From contig DAOUUR010000034.1 of NCBI GenBank assembly GCA_030668045.1, positions 1 through 11,167 on the forward strand: a stretch of DNA of 11,167 bases, given 5' to 3'. Under the pieces are notes generated by a model, which ran no database searches, was not told the origin of the DNA, and saw only the letters and a list, made by a program, of their open reading frames with translations. The stretch comes from a bacterium (GTDB lineage Bacteria; Zixibacteria; MSB-5A5; GN15; FEB-12). Below are positions 1-6,634 of this stretch, in pieces (positions within the stretch are counted from its first letter, which is position 1; every line of letters begins with the position of its first letter). A program made the translations under genes and the position numbers.

Positions 1-610
1 GGAAGGAATACACAACCGGCTTGAAGAGTCCGATAAAGATGTTACCAAAAATCAGACGGTCACGTACCGCCGACCAGTACATCGTTGAGCTGACGTGTGC
101 GATAAAGACGGCCACAAAATAGCCACCCAGCAGAGCAATGGCGTCGCAGAGAATTGTCAGGGCCGGAACCATCAGGATAAGTGCGATAAGTCGCGGGACG
201 GCGATCTTGCGAATAGGATCAATCCCAAACGCCCGCATGGCATCAATCTGCCGGGACGCTTTCATGGCGCCGATCTCTGCAGTTATGCCGGAAGCAACGC
301 GGGCCGCAATCATCAGGGCGGTCAGGATTGGACCGAGTTCACGGATAATGGCAATTGACATGATGCGACCTAGGTAATTCTTGGCTCCGAAATCTGCCAA
401 CTCGACCGAGAAGGCCAGGGCAAATCCCTCACCGGCGAAAATGCCGGTCAGAATGATCAGGTAGAGCGAACCGACACCGATCAGAAAGGTCTGTTCGCGA
501 ACTTCGGGAAAATAGAAGGGACGACCAAACATAGCCGCTACCATTCGAACCGAAAAGAAAAACATATCCTGCGTCTGGAACGCGAATCTCTTCAGCCAAT
601 TGTTAAACAT
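1..610 (-). CDS. mlaE: MlaE/YrbE-family ABC transporter permease, 3' part missing
   Basis: Reading the complement from an ATG at 610 gives about 203 residues that stay open to the left edge, so the C-terminus is outside the window. The protein is the integral membrane permease of an Mla/Mce-type ABC system, which moves phospholipid or other lipids between inner and outer membranes together with an MlaF ATPase and an MCE-domain MlaD. Seen directly: a short amphipathic N-terminus (MFNNWLKRFAFQ), a hydrophobic stretch around residues 45-65, and the family core with IIRELGPILTALMIAARV followed by ITAEIGAMKASRQIDAMRAFG and DPIRKIAVPR. This core is diagnostic of the MlaE family. The gene reads leftward and presumably continues into mlaF/mlaD outside the window. 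Start: AGG directly abuts the ATG. A better Shine-Dalgarno (AAGGGAG) lies about 20 nt upstream and would instead fit an ATT codon at 619, so the exact start is uncertain by three codons. The family call is firm; the lipid substrate is unknown. Confidence 0.93.
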   Translation of the reverse strand, partial: MFNNWLKRFAFQTQDMFFFSVRMVAAMFGRPFYFPEVREQTFLIGVGSLYLIILTGIFAGEGFALAFSVELADFGAKNYLGRIMSIAIIRELGPILTALMIAARVASGITAEIGAMKASRQIDAMRAFGIDPIRKIAVPRLIALILMVPALTILCDAIALLGGYFVAVFIAHVSSTMYWSAVRDRLIFGNIFIGLFKPVVYSF

Positions 611-647
611 CCTGAAAATACTTGTCTCCCTTCTCTTTGCTATGAGA

Positions 648-676
648 ATGTTAGGGGCCGCAAACATCCAAGTCAA
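648..676 (-). promoter_or_regulatory. Predicted sigma-70 type promoter of the MlaE permease gene
   Basis: On the minus strand, TTGACT (676-671) is followed by a 17-nt spacer and TAACAT (653-648). This matches the -35 and -10 consensus at 5/6 and 4/6 positions with ideal spacing. Transcription would begin near 641, giving a leader of about 30 nt before the ATG at 610. The position in the divergent gap fits, but there is no experimental support. Confidence 0.5.
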
Positions 677-735
677 GGCTTTTACATACAGTGTCTGCAC
701 GTGCAATTCCGAGGACACCTAACCTCACAATCAAC

Positions 736-764
736 CTTACAAATCGCCGTTGATTTGTTATACT
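736..764 (+). promoter_or_regulatory. Possible promoter of the PP-loop/NFACT-R gene
   Basis: CTTACA (736-741), a 17-nt spacer and TATACT (759-764) match the sigma-70 consensus at 4/6 and 5/6 positions. A transcript would start near 771. That is downstream of the most upstream in-frame GTG (701), so if the promoter is real the protein must start at a later codon. The match is moderate and could be chance. Confidence 0.35.
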
Positions 765-790
765 GGCTCCTGTCGCAAGAACCGAAAGCG

Positions 791-1882
791 TTGGACGGAA
801 AGGAAACCGGCAAGCTGAACGATCATAAATCCAGGCCACGCGGTCACGCTATCGCACTGTTTTCCGGCGGGCTTGATTCCGCTCTGGCGATACTTCTTAT
901 GCTAAGGCAAAACATCGAAGTAACGGCGCTGACGTTCATGACGCATTTTGGATGTGATCTGGGCGACCGATCTTCGTGTGGTTCCAATCCTTATCCAACC
1001 GCCGAGAAATTCGGCTTCAATGTTAAGCTGATGCACCTTGGCCAGAATTTTATCGACATGGTCATCAATCCGCAATTCGGACGAGGCAAAAACATGAACC
1101 CGTGCACCGACTGCCGCATCATGATGCTGCGTGAGGCGAAGGAATTGATGGAGATGACCAATGCTGACTTTATCGTCACCGGCGAAGTGATGGGGCAACG
1201 ACCGATGTCTCAGATTAAGGACAAGCTGAATCTGGTGATCAAGCAGTCCAACCTGCAAGGGAAACTCCTGCGGCCGTTATCGGCCAAACTGCTGAAACCA
1301 ACCGATGCCGAACTCAGCGGTATGGTTGACCGTGACCAACTTGAGGGAATCAGCGGACGCGGACGCAAACGCCAGATTGAGCTGGCCGGTGAGTTTGGAC
1401 TGGAAGACTACCCATCGCCCGCCTCCGGCTGCCTGCTCACCGACGAAGGCTACTCCTACCGTCTTCGCGATCTACTGGAACACGCCGGGAGGGTTACGTT
1501 CAATGATCTGAATCTGCTGCGGGCCGGGCGTCAGTTTCGGCTCGACCCAAAGACCAAGGTCATTTCGGGGCGGGATGAACGCGACAACAAGATGATCCTC
1601 GCCTACAAAGAACCTGAACATATCCAAATTGAAGCGGTTGATGTTGGCTCGCCGGTCACGCTTCTGGTTGGGGATGCCACCGATGAGAATCTTCAGACCG
1701 CTGCCGCCATCACAGCGCGCTATTGCGCAGCGCGGAAAAAACCCCGTGTCGAGGTCGCTGTACGGGTGGGATGTCAGGATGAGATGTCGCTTGAGATAGC
1801 CCCGGCCGGATCAAAGATGCTCGACAGTTTACGGATTGGCGGCCCACACACCGGCGGCGAATCCAGATACGGACCGGAATGA
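791..1882 (+). CDS. PP-loop ATPase (tRNA thiolation-type) fused to an NFACT-R/DUF814-like domain
   Basis: A predicted tRNA sulfur-modification enzyme of about 363 residues. The N-terminal half is a PP-loop ATP pyrophosphatase with SGGLDS at residues 25-30, the nucleotide signature of ThiI/MnmA/TtcA-type enzymes that adenylate a tRNA base before sulfur insertion. It carries a Cys pair in NPCTDC (about 103-108), a GEVMGQRPMSQ segment (131-141) and a Cys in PSPASGCLLTDEG (about 214). The spacing resembles the catalytic cysteines of MnmA. The C-terminal part (about 250-348), with VISGRDERDNK and later AAAITARYCAARKKPRVEV, resembles the NFACT-R (DUF814) RNA-binding domain of RqcH/NEMF-like proteins. 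Start: the frame is open from a GTG at 701, but nothing resembling a ribosome site precedes it, residues 1-30 look non-coding, and a promoter-like element lies inside them. TTG 791 is preferred; a CTG at 815 behind AAGGAA is also possible. The gene stands alone between a divergent permease and its own terminator. The domain calls are good; the modified base and tRNA position are unknown. Confidence 0.85.
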   Translation: MDGKETGKLNDHKSRPRGHAIALFSGGLDSALAILLMLRQNIEVTALTFMTHFGCDLGDRSSCGSNPYPTAEKFGFNVKLMHLGQNFIDMVINPQFGRGKNMNPCTDCRIMMLREAKELMEMTNADFIVTGEVMGQRPMSQIKDKLNLVIKQSNLQGKLLRPLSAKLLKPTDAELSGMVDRDQLEGISGRGRKRQIELAGEFGLEDYPSPASGCLLTDEGYSYRLRDLLEHAGRVTFNDLNLLRAGRQFRLDPKTKVISGRDERDNKMILAYKEPEHIQIEAVDVGSPVTLLVGDATDENLQTAAAITARYCAARKKPRVEVAVRVGCQDEMSLEIAPAGSKMLDSLRIGGPHTGGESRYGPE

Positions 1883-1890
1883 TACAAGAA

Positions 1891-1921
1891 GGCCCCGACC
1901 AAAAAGTCGGGGCCTCTTTTT
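1891..1921 (+). terminator. Rho-independent terminator after the PP-loop gene
   Basis: A perfect 9-bp GC-rich stem (GGCCCCGAC / GTCGGGGCC) with a 6-nt A-rich loop is followed by TCTTTTT, 8 nt after the stop codon. This is a textbook intrinsic terminator for the upstream gene. Confidence 0.92.
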
Positions 1922-2179
1922 CCTCACCAGCCGGGGAACTTACTAAAGCAGCTAACCGCCAGGACTGCTTTGTTTCGACAGACATAATGCCCGCCGTTCT
2001 TTCATCGCCATAATCCCCGGCAACTATGATTGTAACAAAACTCATGCCAGAACTGGGAAACGATGGTGCCACCGTTGCGGCACAACGAGATACGTATTAG
2101 CGTCGCTACCGGAAAGTGCTGAGCGCGGCTGTATGTCGCATAATATGTGGCGAGACCGGCGCAGAATCTAATTCGGCGC
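1922..2179. other. Intergenic spacer between two convergent terminators, no gene seen
   Basis: About 260 nt lie between the two intrinsic terminators. I see no convincing coding frame: the one long minus-strand frame runs back into the PP-loop gene and through its terminator. Two mutually exclusive short hairpins overlap near 2066-2087 (GTGCC/GGCAC and CGTTG/CAACG). A TCGCATAATAT stretch at 2136-2146 resembles one arm of a Xer dif site, but the partner arm is absent. No function is assigned. Confidence 0.6.
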
Positions 2180-2212
2180 AAAAAAAAGCCCTCCCCTGAC
2201 CAAGGGAAGGGC
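2180..2212 (-). terminator. Rho-independent terminator of the secreted-protein gene
   Basis: On the minus strand, GCCCTTCCC pairs with GGGGAGGGC (one G-T wobble) around a 7-nt loop and is followed by eight T residues. It lies about 50 nt past the stop codon at 2265 and points the right way for that gene. Confidence 0.92.
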
Positions 2213-2264
2213 CAAATCTTGGCAGACTTATTAAGACTTTAACTTCAACCTCAGAAGTCTCTCC

Positions 2265-3083
2265 CTATTTCAACAGCATCATCTTCTTTGTCTCAGTGAA
2301 CTTCTCCGCCGAAACACGATAGAAATAGACACCACTGGAATAAGCTGTGGCATCCCATTCAACCGTATGCGTACCGGCCTCCAACAACCGATCAACCAGA
2401 GTAACAACTTCCTGGCCGAGGACATTGTAAATAGTCAGATTAACCTCTGCTGTGACCGGGACATCAAAGGAGATGTTGGTCGCAGGGTTAAACGGATTAG
2501 GGTAGTTCTGATCAAGAGCAAAGGTCGTCGGTAACGAGCCATTAGCTGCACCGTTCAAAGACAGAGTAGTTCTGCTAAATTCCGGATTCACCTCCACAAT
2601 AGAGGGAGCACCAATTCCATCATACTCGTGATACACGAATAGAAGAGAATGATCAGGTTTCTCCAACTCAATTGCTTCCAGCGCGATCTCTGTGACTGAA
2701 GGATCAGTAATCTCAAACACCAAGTGAGCTACCGTGCCCGTGCCAGCCGGAAGATCCGGCTTGTTATTGGACGAAATCTGAGGCAGCAGACCGATGACAA
2801 CATTTCTCTTCGTGTTGTCAATGATCGCTACTTTCAGATCAAAGTAGGATACCCGAGTGTCTTCAAAAATGACCTCCTTGAGAGTCACACCCTCCGAGAA
2901 GCCGAGCGGAATATCCATTGCCACCAGGTTGTCCTCATTGGAGACCACTAGAGGAACAGTCACCAAGTTGTCAACTCGCGTGATGTCCGCAGCATCAAGC
3001 TGATGATTCAGCTTAGCGAACACCATCGAGGGTCCAACCAGAATGGCCAGGATGACCGTTGACGTGATAAGGCGTTTAATCAA
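2265..3083 (-). CDS. Secreted cohesin-like protein with C-terminal Por/FlgD-type sorting domain
   Basis: A 272-residue exported protein. Residues 1-23 (IKRLITST, then a hydrophobic run ending in MVFA) form a Sec signal peptide with probable cleavage before Lys24. Residues about 25-175 are beta-rich and resemble cohesin-type modules (VDNLVTVPLVVSNEDNLVAMD, later GTGTVAHLVFEI). After a linker, residues about 185-272 form the sorting domain: QNYPNPFNPATNI, LTIYNVLGQEV, HTVEWDA, SGVYFYRV and the terminal KKMMLLK. In Bacteroidetes such domains send proteins through the type IX secretion system to the surface; the same module is common in Ignavibacteria, Zixibacteria and related phyla. No secretion gene is in the window. 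Start: TTG with AGGAGG six nt upstream; the next in-frame Met is residue 20, inside the signal peptide. It is a single-gene unit with its own strong promoter and terminator. The ligand is unknown, and no catalytic motif is visible. Confidence 0.92.
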   Translation of the reverse strand: MIKRLITSTVILAILVGPSMVFAKLNHQLDAADITRVDNLVTVPLVVSNEDNLVAMDIPLGFSEGVTLKEVIFEDTRVSYFDLKVAIIDNTKRNVVIGLLPQISSNNKPDLPAGTGTVAHLVFEITDPSVTEIALEAIELEKPDHSLLFVYHEYDGIGAPSIVEVNPEFSRTTLSLNGAANGSLPTTFALDQNYPNPFNPATNISFDVPVTAEVNLTIYNVLGQEVVTLVDRLLEAGTHTVEWDATAYSSGVYFYRVSAEKFTETKKMMLLK

Positions 3084-3087
3084 GGTT

Positions 3088-3095
3088 CACCTCCT
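3088..3095 (-). promoter_or_regulatory. Strong Shine-Dalgarno deciding a TTG start
   Basis: AGGAGGTG on the minus strand sits six nt (measured from AGGAGG) ahead of TTG 3083. No ATG lies in frame before the end of the signal peptide, so this site fixes the non-ATG start of the secreted protein. Confidence 0.85.
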
Positions 3096-3241
3096 AAAGG
3101 CTTACTTGTGTTGCAGGAACAACCGCAGAAACAACACATCCATATGACTGCACTTGTCCTGATTTATCCGCAAATACGAATCGTTTACGAAAGAATTTTC
3201 ATATTAACAGTTACCGCTATTTCCTACGATAACCCGTATAT

Positions 3242-3270
3242 ATTATAGGACCTCAGGCCATAATTGTCAA
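3242..3270 (-). promoter_or_regulatory. Perfect-consensus sigma-70 type promoter of the secreted-protein gene
   Basis: On the minus strand TTGACA (3270-3265), exactly 17 nt, and TATAAT (3247-3242) match the housekeeping consensus at 12 of 12 positions. Transcription would start near 3235, leaving a leader of about 150 nt before TTG 3083. The leader contains a weak hairpin (GTGTTG/CAACAC, 3137-3108) just ahead of the ribosome site. Confidence 0.8.
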
Positions 3271-3280
3271 GCGTTTTATT

Positions 3281-3327
3281 CATATTCGCCTGATTTCCAT
3301 TGAGATAGCCATATTCACCAATTTGCC
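3281..3327. repeat. Imperfect direct repeat upstream of the secreted-protein promoter
   Basis: CATATTCGCCTGATTTCC (3281-3298) recurs as CATATTCACCAATTTGCC (3310-3327) with start points 29 nt apart. Both copies lie just upstream of the -35 box at 3265-3270 for minus-strand transcription, where activator or UP-type contacts would be expected. This could be a pair of regulator sites or simply AT-rich chance similarity. Confidence 0.35.
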
Positions 3328-3361
3328 AAAACCTCTCGTTGGCCAGTTTTTCCGGCTCGTC

Positions 3362-3380
3362 TTGCTATTCTATATAGCAA
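3362..3380. repeat. Perfect inverted repeat in the divergent intergenic region
   Basis: TTGCTAT, a 5-nt spacer and ATAGCAA form a perfect 7-bp dyad of the size and shape of a dimeric transcription-factor operator. It lies between the two divergent transcription units. The run of T needed for a terminator is absent. No regulator is assigned. Confidence 0.35.
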
Positions 3381-3554
3381 AGTAAAGCAAATTTTGTTCC
3401 CGAAATCCGGTTTTTCTCCAATCCGGTCGCGGACTCTGATTTGACTCAAATGTTCTTATATATTTAGATGCAGCAACTGCGCTTTTCTTACAAATATAAT
3501 GCTGCCGATATCAATATCGCATGCGACCGAACTGAAGACCGGGCAACTAATATC

Positions 3555-3586
3555 TTGACAATTCTCCAGATCACCCCACATATAAA
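3555..3586 (+). promoter_or_regulatory. Weak candidate promoter of the OPT transporter gene
   Basis: TTGACA at 3555-3560 is a perfect -35 box, but the best -10 (TATAAA, 3581-3586) lies 20 nt away, longer than the usual 16-18. A perfect TATAAT at 3495-3500 has no recognisable -35. The OPT gene probably starts transcription in this interval, but which element is used is unclear. The rest of the interval 3381-3554 is AT-rich with no coding frame seen. Confidence 0.3.
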
Positions 3587-3613
3587 ACGATAGTTGAATA
3601 TTCACCACGGATC

Positions 3614-3620
3614 AGGAGGT
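3614..3620 (+). promoter_or_regulatory. Strong Shine-Dalgarno deciding the OPT start
   Basis: AGGAGGT lies just ahead of TTG 3624, with four nt between AGGAGG and the start. It argues for a start at 3624 rather than the in-frame TTG at 3594, which has no such site; AGGAGGT would otherwise be internal coding sequence. Confidence 0.75.
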
Positions 3621-3623
3621 CCC

Positions 3624-5606
3624 TTGCACAGTTCCAACCAGAACTCAGAGCAGTTTAAGCCATTTGTTGCCGCCGGCTCACCGGTGGCTGAAGTAACGAT
3701 CAAAGCGTTGATCCTCGGTTCCTTAATATCGGTGATTTTTGGCGTGGCCAATGCCTACATGGCCCTGAAATTTGGCATGACGGTGTCAGCATCAATACCC
3801 GCAGCAGTCATATCGATGGCGGTGCTGCGGCTACTGTTCAAGCGCGTTACGGTTCTGGAGAACAATATCGTGCAAACAGTTGGGTCTGCCGGTGAGTCGC
3901 TGGCGGCTGGTATCACCTTCACAATTCCGGCATTCTTCATCTGGTCGGCCAATCAGGAATTGGCGGCGGCGGGATATTTCCACGAAGTCTCCAAGGTGCA
4001 AATTTTCTGGCTGGCGATGTTGGGCGGCTCGCTGGGGATACTTCTGATGATCCCCCTTCGCAAGTATCTGGTCGAGCGTGAACATGGTAAGCTGACTTTC
4101 CCTGAAGGTACCGCCTGCGCGGAAATAATCGTAGCCGGTGATGAAGGCGGCGAGAAAGCAAAGACTGTATTTTGGGGAATCGGACTGGGTGCACTCTACA
4201 CCGCTTTGGGAGAAGCCTGCCGCGGCTGGGCGATGTCGGTCAATTACAATTTCAAGGGACTGCTGAAAGGCGGTACCGTTGGCATTGATGCTACCCCGAC
4301 GCTGCTGGGCGTTGGCTATATTATCGGTCCCCGCATTGCGGCCCTGATGATGGGTGGCGCGGTACTCGGGTATCTCGGAATTGGTCCCTTGCTGGCCTTC
4401 ATTGGTGAGCAGATCCCCGGCCAGATCATCGCACCGGGCACAATACCGCTCGCCGATATGGACCCCGGTCAACTTCGCAATTCCTATATAAAATATCTTG
4501 GTGTGGGAGCCGTAGCTGTTGGCGGATTTGTCTCGCTGATAAAATCGATTCCGGTAATTGTTTCATCGTTTCGAAAAGGGTTCGGCCAGATATTCAGCAA
4601 GACTTCCGAGGAAGCAGTTGTCCGTACCGATCACGACTTGCCGATGAAATGGGTCATGCTTGGGGTCATTGGAGTTATTATTGCTATCTGGTTACTCCCC
4701 GGCACTGAGTTGCACTTCCTTGGCGCAGCACTGGCAGTGATGTTTGGATTCTTCTTCGTAGTAGTGGCCGCAAGGATTGTGGGTATTGTCGGCTCATCCT
4801 CCTCCCCCGTTTCAGGGATGACAATCGCTACCCTGCTGGTGACCTGTCTCATCTTGGCGTATTTCGGGATTTCAGGCACAACCGGAATGGTGACCGCTAT
4901 GTCGGTCGGGACTATTGTCTGCATCGCAGTGTGCATGTCGGGCGACATCGCCCAGGACCTAAAAACGGGATACTTGCTGGGTGCTACGCCGTATAAACAA
5001 CAATGGACAGAATTTATTGGCCTTCTCTTTCCGGCCCTGGCAATGGGATTTACGATTTACTACCTCAATGATGCTTTCGGATTTGTCGAAGGTGCCACTG
5101 CTCGCGAACCGCTGTTGGCACCACAGGCTAATGTGATGGCCACAGTAGTTCAGGGAATCATGAACTCCAACCTGCCGTGGGCACCGATCATTGTCGGCGG
5201 CATGATTGCGCTGGCGATTGAACTGCTCGGCATTCAGTCGTTACCGGTTGCTATCGGTCTGTACCTGCCGTTGTCGTTATCCTCGCCGATCATGGCCGGT
5301 GGACTTGTAGCGGCAGTGATTCGCAAGATGTCCAGCGACAAGGGATACAAGGCTCGTCACGAACGCGGCGTCTTGTTCTCTTCGGGGCTGGTCGCCGGTG
5401 GTGCAATTTTGGGTGTGACAGTCGCATTCCTGATTGGAGCCTGGTCAACATACGGTGAACCGGTAACTGGCTTCTATGACCAACATGCAGGAATGCTTGG
5501 TTCTCTTACCGGTAGCTGGGGACCGTTGGTCTCGGTGGTGGCGTTTGCATCGTTGGCTCTCTACCTCGGGCACCTCACCTATCACGGATTCAAGAAGAGG
5601 TCGTAA
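3624..5606 (+). CDS. OPT-family oligopeptide / metal-chelate transporter
   Basis: A 660-residue polytopic inner-membrane protein of the oligopeptide transporter (OPT) family, whose members import small peptides or metal chelates by secondary transport. From the TTG at 3624 it begins with the family's usual FKPFVAAGSPVAEVTIKAL lead-in, then GMTVSASIPAAV (about 51-62), NNIVQTVGSAGESLAAG (about 80-96) and LTFPEGTACAEI (about 157-168), all strong bacterial OPT hallmarks. Many further hydrophobic segments follow (roughly 14-16 in total), with a late repeat-like ELLGIQSLPVAIGLYLPLSLS stretch. Length is normal for bacterial members, and the frame is intact. The start is set by AGGAGGT at 3614-3620; the first in-frame ATG would remove the first conserved helix. 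It is the first gene of a run followed after 50 nt by an exported propeller and then a glycosyltransferase. Substrate cannot be told from sequence. The family call is very secure. Confidence 0.96.
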   Translation: MHSSNQNSEQFKPFVAAGSPVAEVTIKALILGSLISVIFGVANAYMALKFGMTVSASIPAAVISMAVLRLLFKRVTVLENNIVQTVGSAGESLAAGITFTIPAFFIWSANQELAAAGYFHEVSKVQIFWLAMLGGSLGILLMIPLRKYLVEREHGKLTFPEGTACAEIIVAGDEGGEKAKTVFWGIGLGALYTALGEACRGWAMSVNYNFKGLLKGGTVGIDATPTLLGVGYIIGPRIAALMMGGAVLGYLGIGPLLAFIGEQIPGQIIAPGTIPLADMDPGQLRNSYIKYLGVGAVAVGGFVSLIKSIPVIVSSFRKGFGQIFSKTSEEAVVRTDHDLPMKWVMLGVIGVIIAIWLLPGTELHFLGAALAVMFGFFFVVVAARIVGIVGSSSSPVSGMTIATLLVTCLILAYFGISGTTGMVTAMSVGTIVCIAVCMSGDIAQDLKTGYLLGATPYKQQWTEFIGLLFPALAMGFTIYYLNDAFGFVEGATAREPLLAPQANVMATVVQGIMNSNLPWAPIIVGGMIALAIELLGIQSLPVAIGLYLPLSLSSPIMAGGLVAAVIRKMSSDKGYKARHERGVLFSSGLVAGGAILGVTVAFLIGAWSTYGEPVTGFYDQHAGMLGSLTGSWGPLVSVVAFASLALYLGHLTYHGFKKRS

Positions 5607-5656
5607 CAATCTCTTCCTGGGCAGACAAACATCCGAGGTGCTCCGCCAGAATTTGG

Positions 5657-6622
5657 TTGCCAACAACTCTGGCGTGCGTGATACTATGGCTATGCCCGAG
5701 CTTGCTATCCGCTGCGACTGTCTATTCCAGTAGCGGGCGGACAGTTTACAGACAGCTGTTGCCTTCGTCCGACCGAAACGCTTTTTTTGTAACCGCCGGA
5801 GACAAAGTGACAGAAATAAAGGTCTCCGAGCAATCCGGCGACTTTGCGGTGCTATCATTTGACTACACATCCCCCTCCGACTCCGGCGCCAGCCGATTCC
5901 AAAGAATCGTCCCCATTCTGGAGTTTGTAAACAAAGCTGCCGTCAAACTCAAACAACTCGACATACCAATAGTGGAGTTCTCATTTAACCCCAACGGGCG
6001 CCAGTTGGCCTTCATTACCGGCAAGCAGATCACAGACCAGAAACAATTTGTACCGTTACGATTTGGCATCTATGATCGTGATTGCGACAGCCTAAACTGG
6101 CTGATCAATTTTCCCGACACAAATCGCGTCAGTCGAGGCGTTTATTGGGCGGCCAACGGTTACATCTATCTCAACGGTGACGACATGGAGATTGTCAGGA
6201 TCAAGGGCCCGGACTTCGCGGCAGAAAGCACAGGTGTGTATGGTGAAGTTAATGTGTCACCCGATGGTCGATTCAACATGCTCAATGCCGGTAGACTTGA
6301 TAAAGGCGATCTGATAGAAGTTATCGACTTGACGACAGGGGAGAACATATCTCCATGGCTGTACGGACTGCTGGGGGAAACGCTTGATCGTGTTGACTAC
6401 GGCACCGCCCTCTATGCCCGGTGGCTGGGATACGAAAGCAGTCTCCTGGGGATTAATCTGGGCGACCGCGCACTTGTAGTCGATCTGATAGCCAGGACAA
6501 TTCTGCTGGAGGAACACCGTACACTCCGATTCGACCCTGACCGATTGGTGGGAGCGCGTTCACTCTGGCTGGTCAAACGCGGGAAACGGCTGACCACGCT
6601 TGATATTGATCGTACTCAGTAG
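5657..6622 (+). CDS. Exported PD40/TolB-like beta-propeller protein of unknown function
   Basis: About 321 residues. The N-terminus (VILWLCPSLLSAA, residues 8-20) is hydrophobic with a plausible Sec cleavage after LSA, though the n-region lacks positive charge if TTG 5657 is the start. The frame is open further upstream, and a weak GAGGTG precedes a possible ATT at 5651; a GTG at 5678 is also possible, so the start is uncertain. The mature part is beta-rich and contains two PD40/TolB-type repeat signatures, FSFNPNGRQLAF (about 108-119) and VNVSPDGRF (about 198-206), each followed by short strands, pointing to a beta-propeller fold of the kind used for periplasmic protein binding. No catalytic residues are recognised. 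It sits between the OPT gene and the membrane glycosyltransferase, 12 nt from the latter, so co-transcription with it is likely. A role as periplasmic partner of the glycosyltransferase or transporter is only a guess. I do not recognise a named family. Confidence 0.72.
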   Translation: MPTTLACVILWLCPSLLSAATVYSSSGRTVYRQLLPSSDRNAFFVTAGDKVTEIKVSEQSGDFAVLSFDYTSPSDSGASRFQRIVPILEFVNKAAVKLKQLDIPIVEFSFNPNGRQLAFITGKQITDQKQFVPLRFGIYDRDCDSLNWLINFPDTNRVSRGVYWAANGYIYLNGDDMEIVRIKGPDFAAESTGVYGEVNVSPDGRFNMLNAGRLDKGDLIEVIDLTTGENISPWLYGLLGETLDRVDYGTALYARWLGYESSLLGINLGDRALVVDLIARTILLEEHRTLRFDPDRLVGARSLWLVKRGKRLTTLDIDRTQ

Positions 6623-6634
6623 GGCCGTAAGCCG

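Noticed and set aside
1710..2072. 120-codon minus-strand frame covering the end of the PP-loop gene
   Set aside because: It crosses a strong terminator and is antisense to conserved NFACT-R coding sequence; no recognisable protein features.
2136..2146. dif-like arm TCGCATAATAT, tempting because a Xer recombinase is in the window
   Set aside because: The second arm (like TTATGTTAAAT) is missing; the following bases are GC-rich. A half match of this length can be chance.
3831..4472. 213-codon open frame on the minus strand
   Set aside because: It lies wholly inside the well-conserved OPT gene, has no family resemblance and reads as a low-complexity shadow of the opposite strand.
5445..5870. 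141-codon minus-strand frame spanning the OPT/propeller junction
   Set aside because: Arg/Ser-rich with no motif; it overlaps the certain end of OPT and the propeller start, and is antisense to both.
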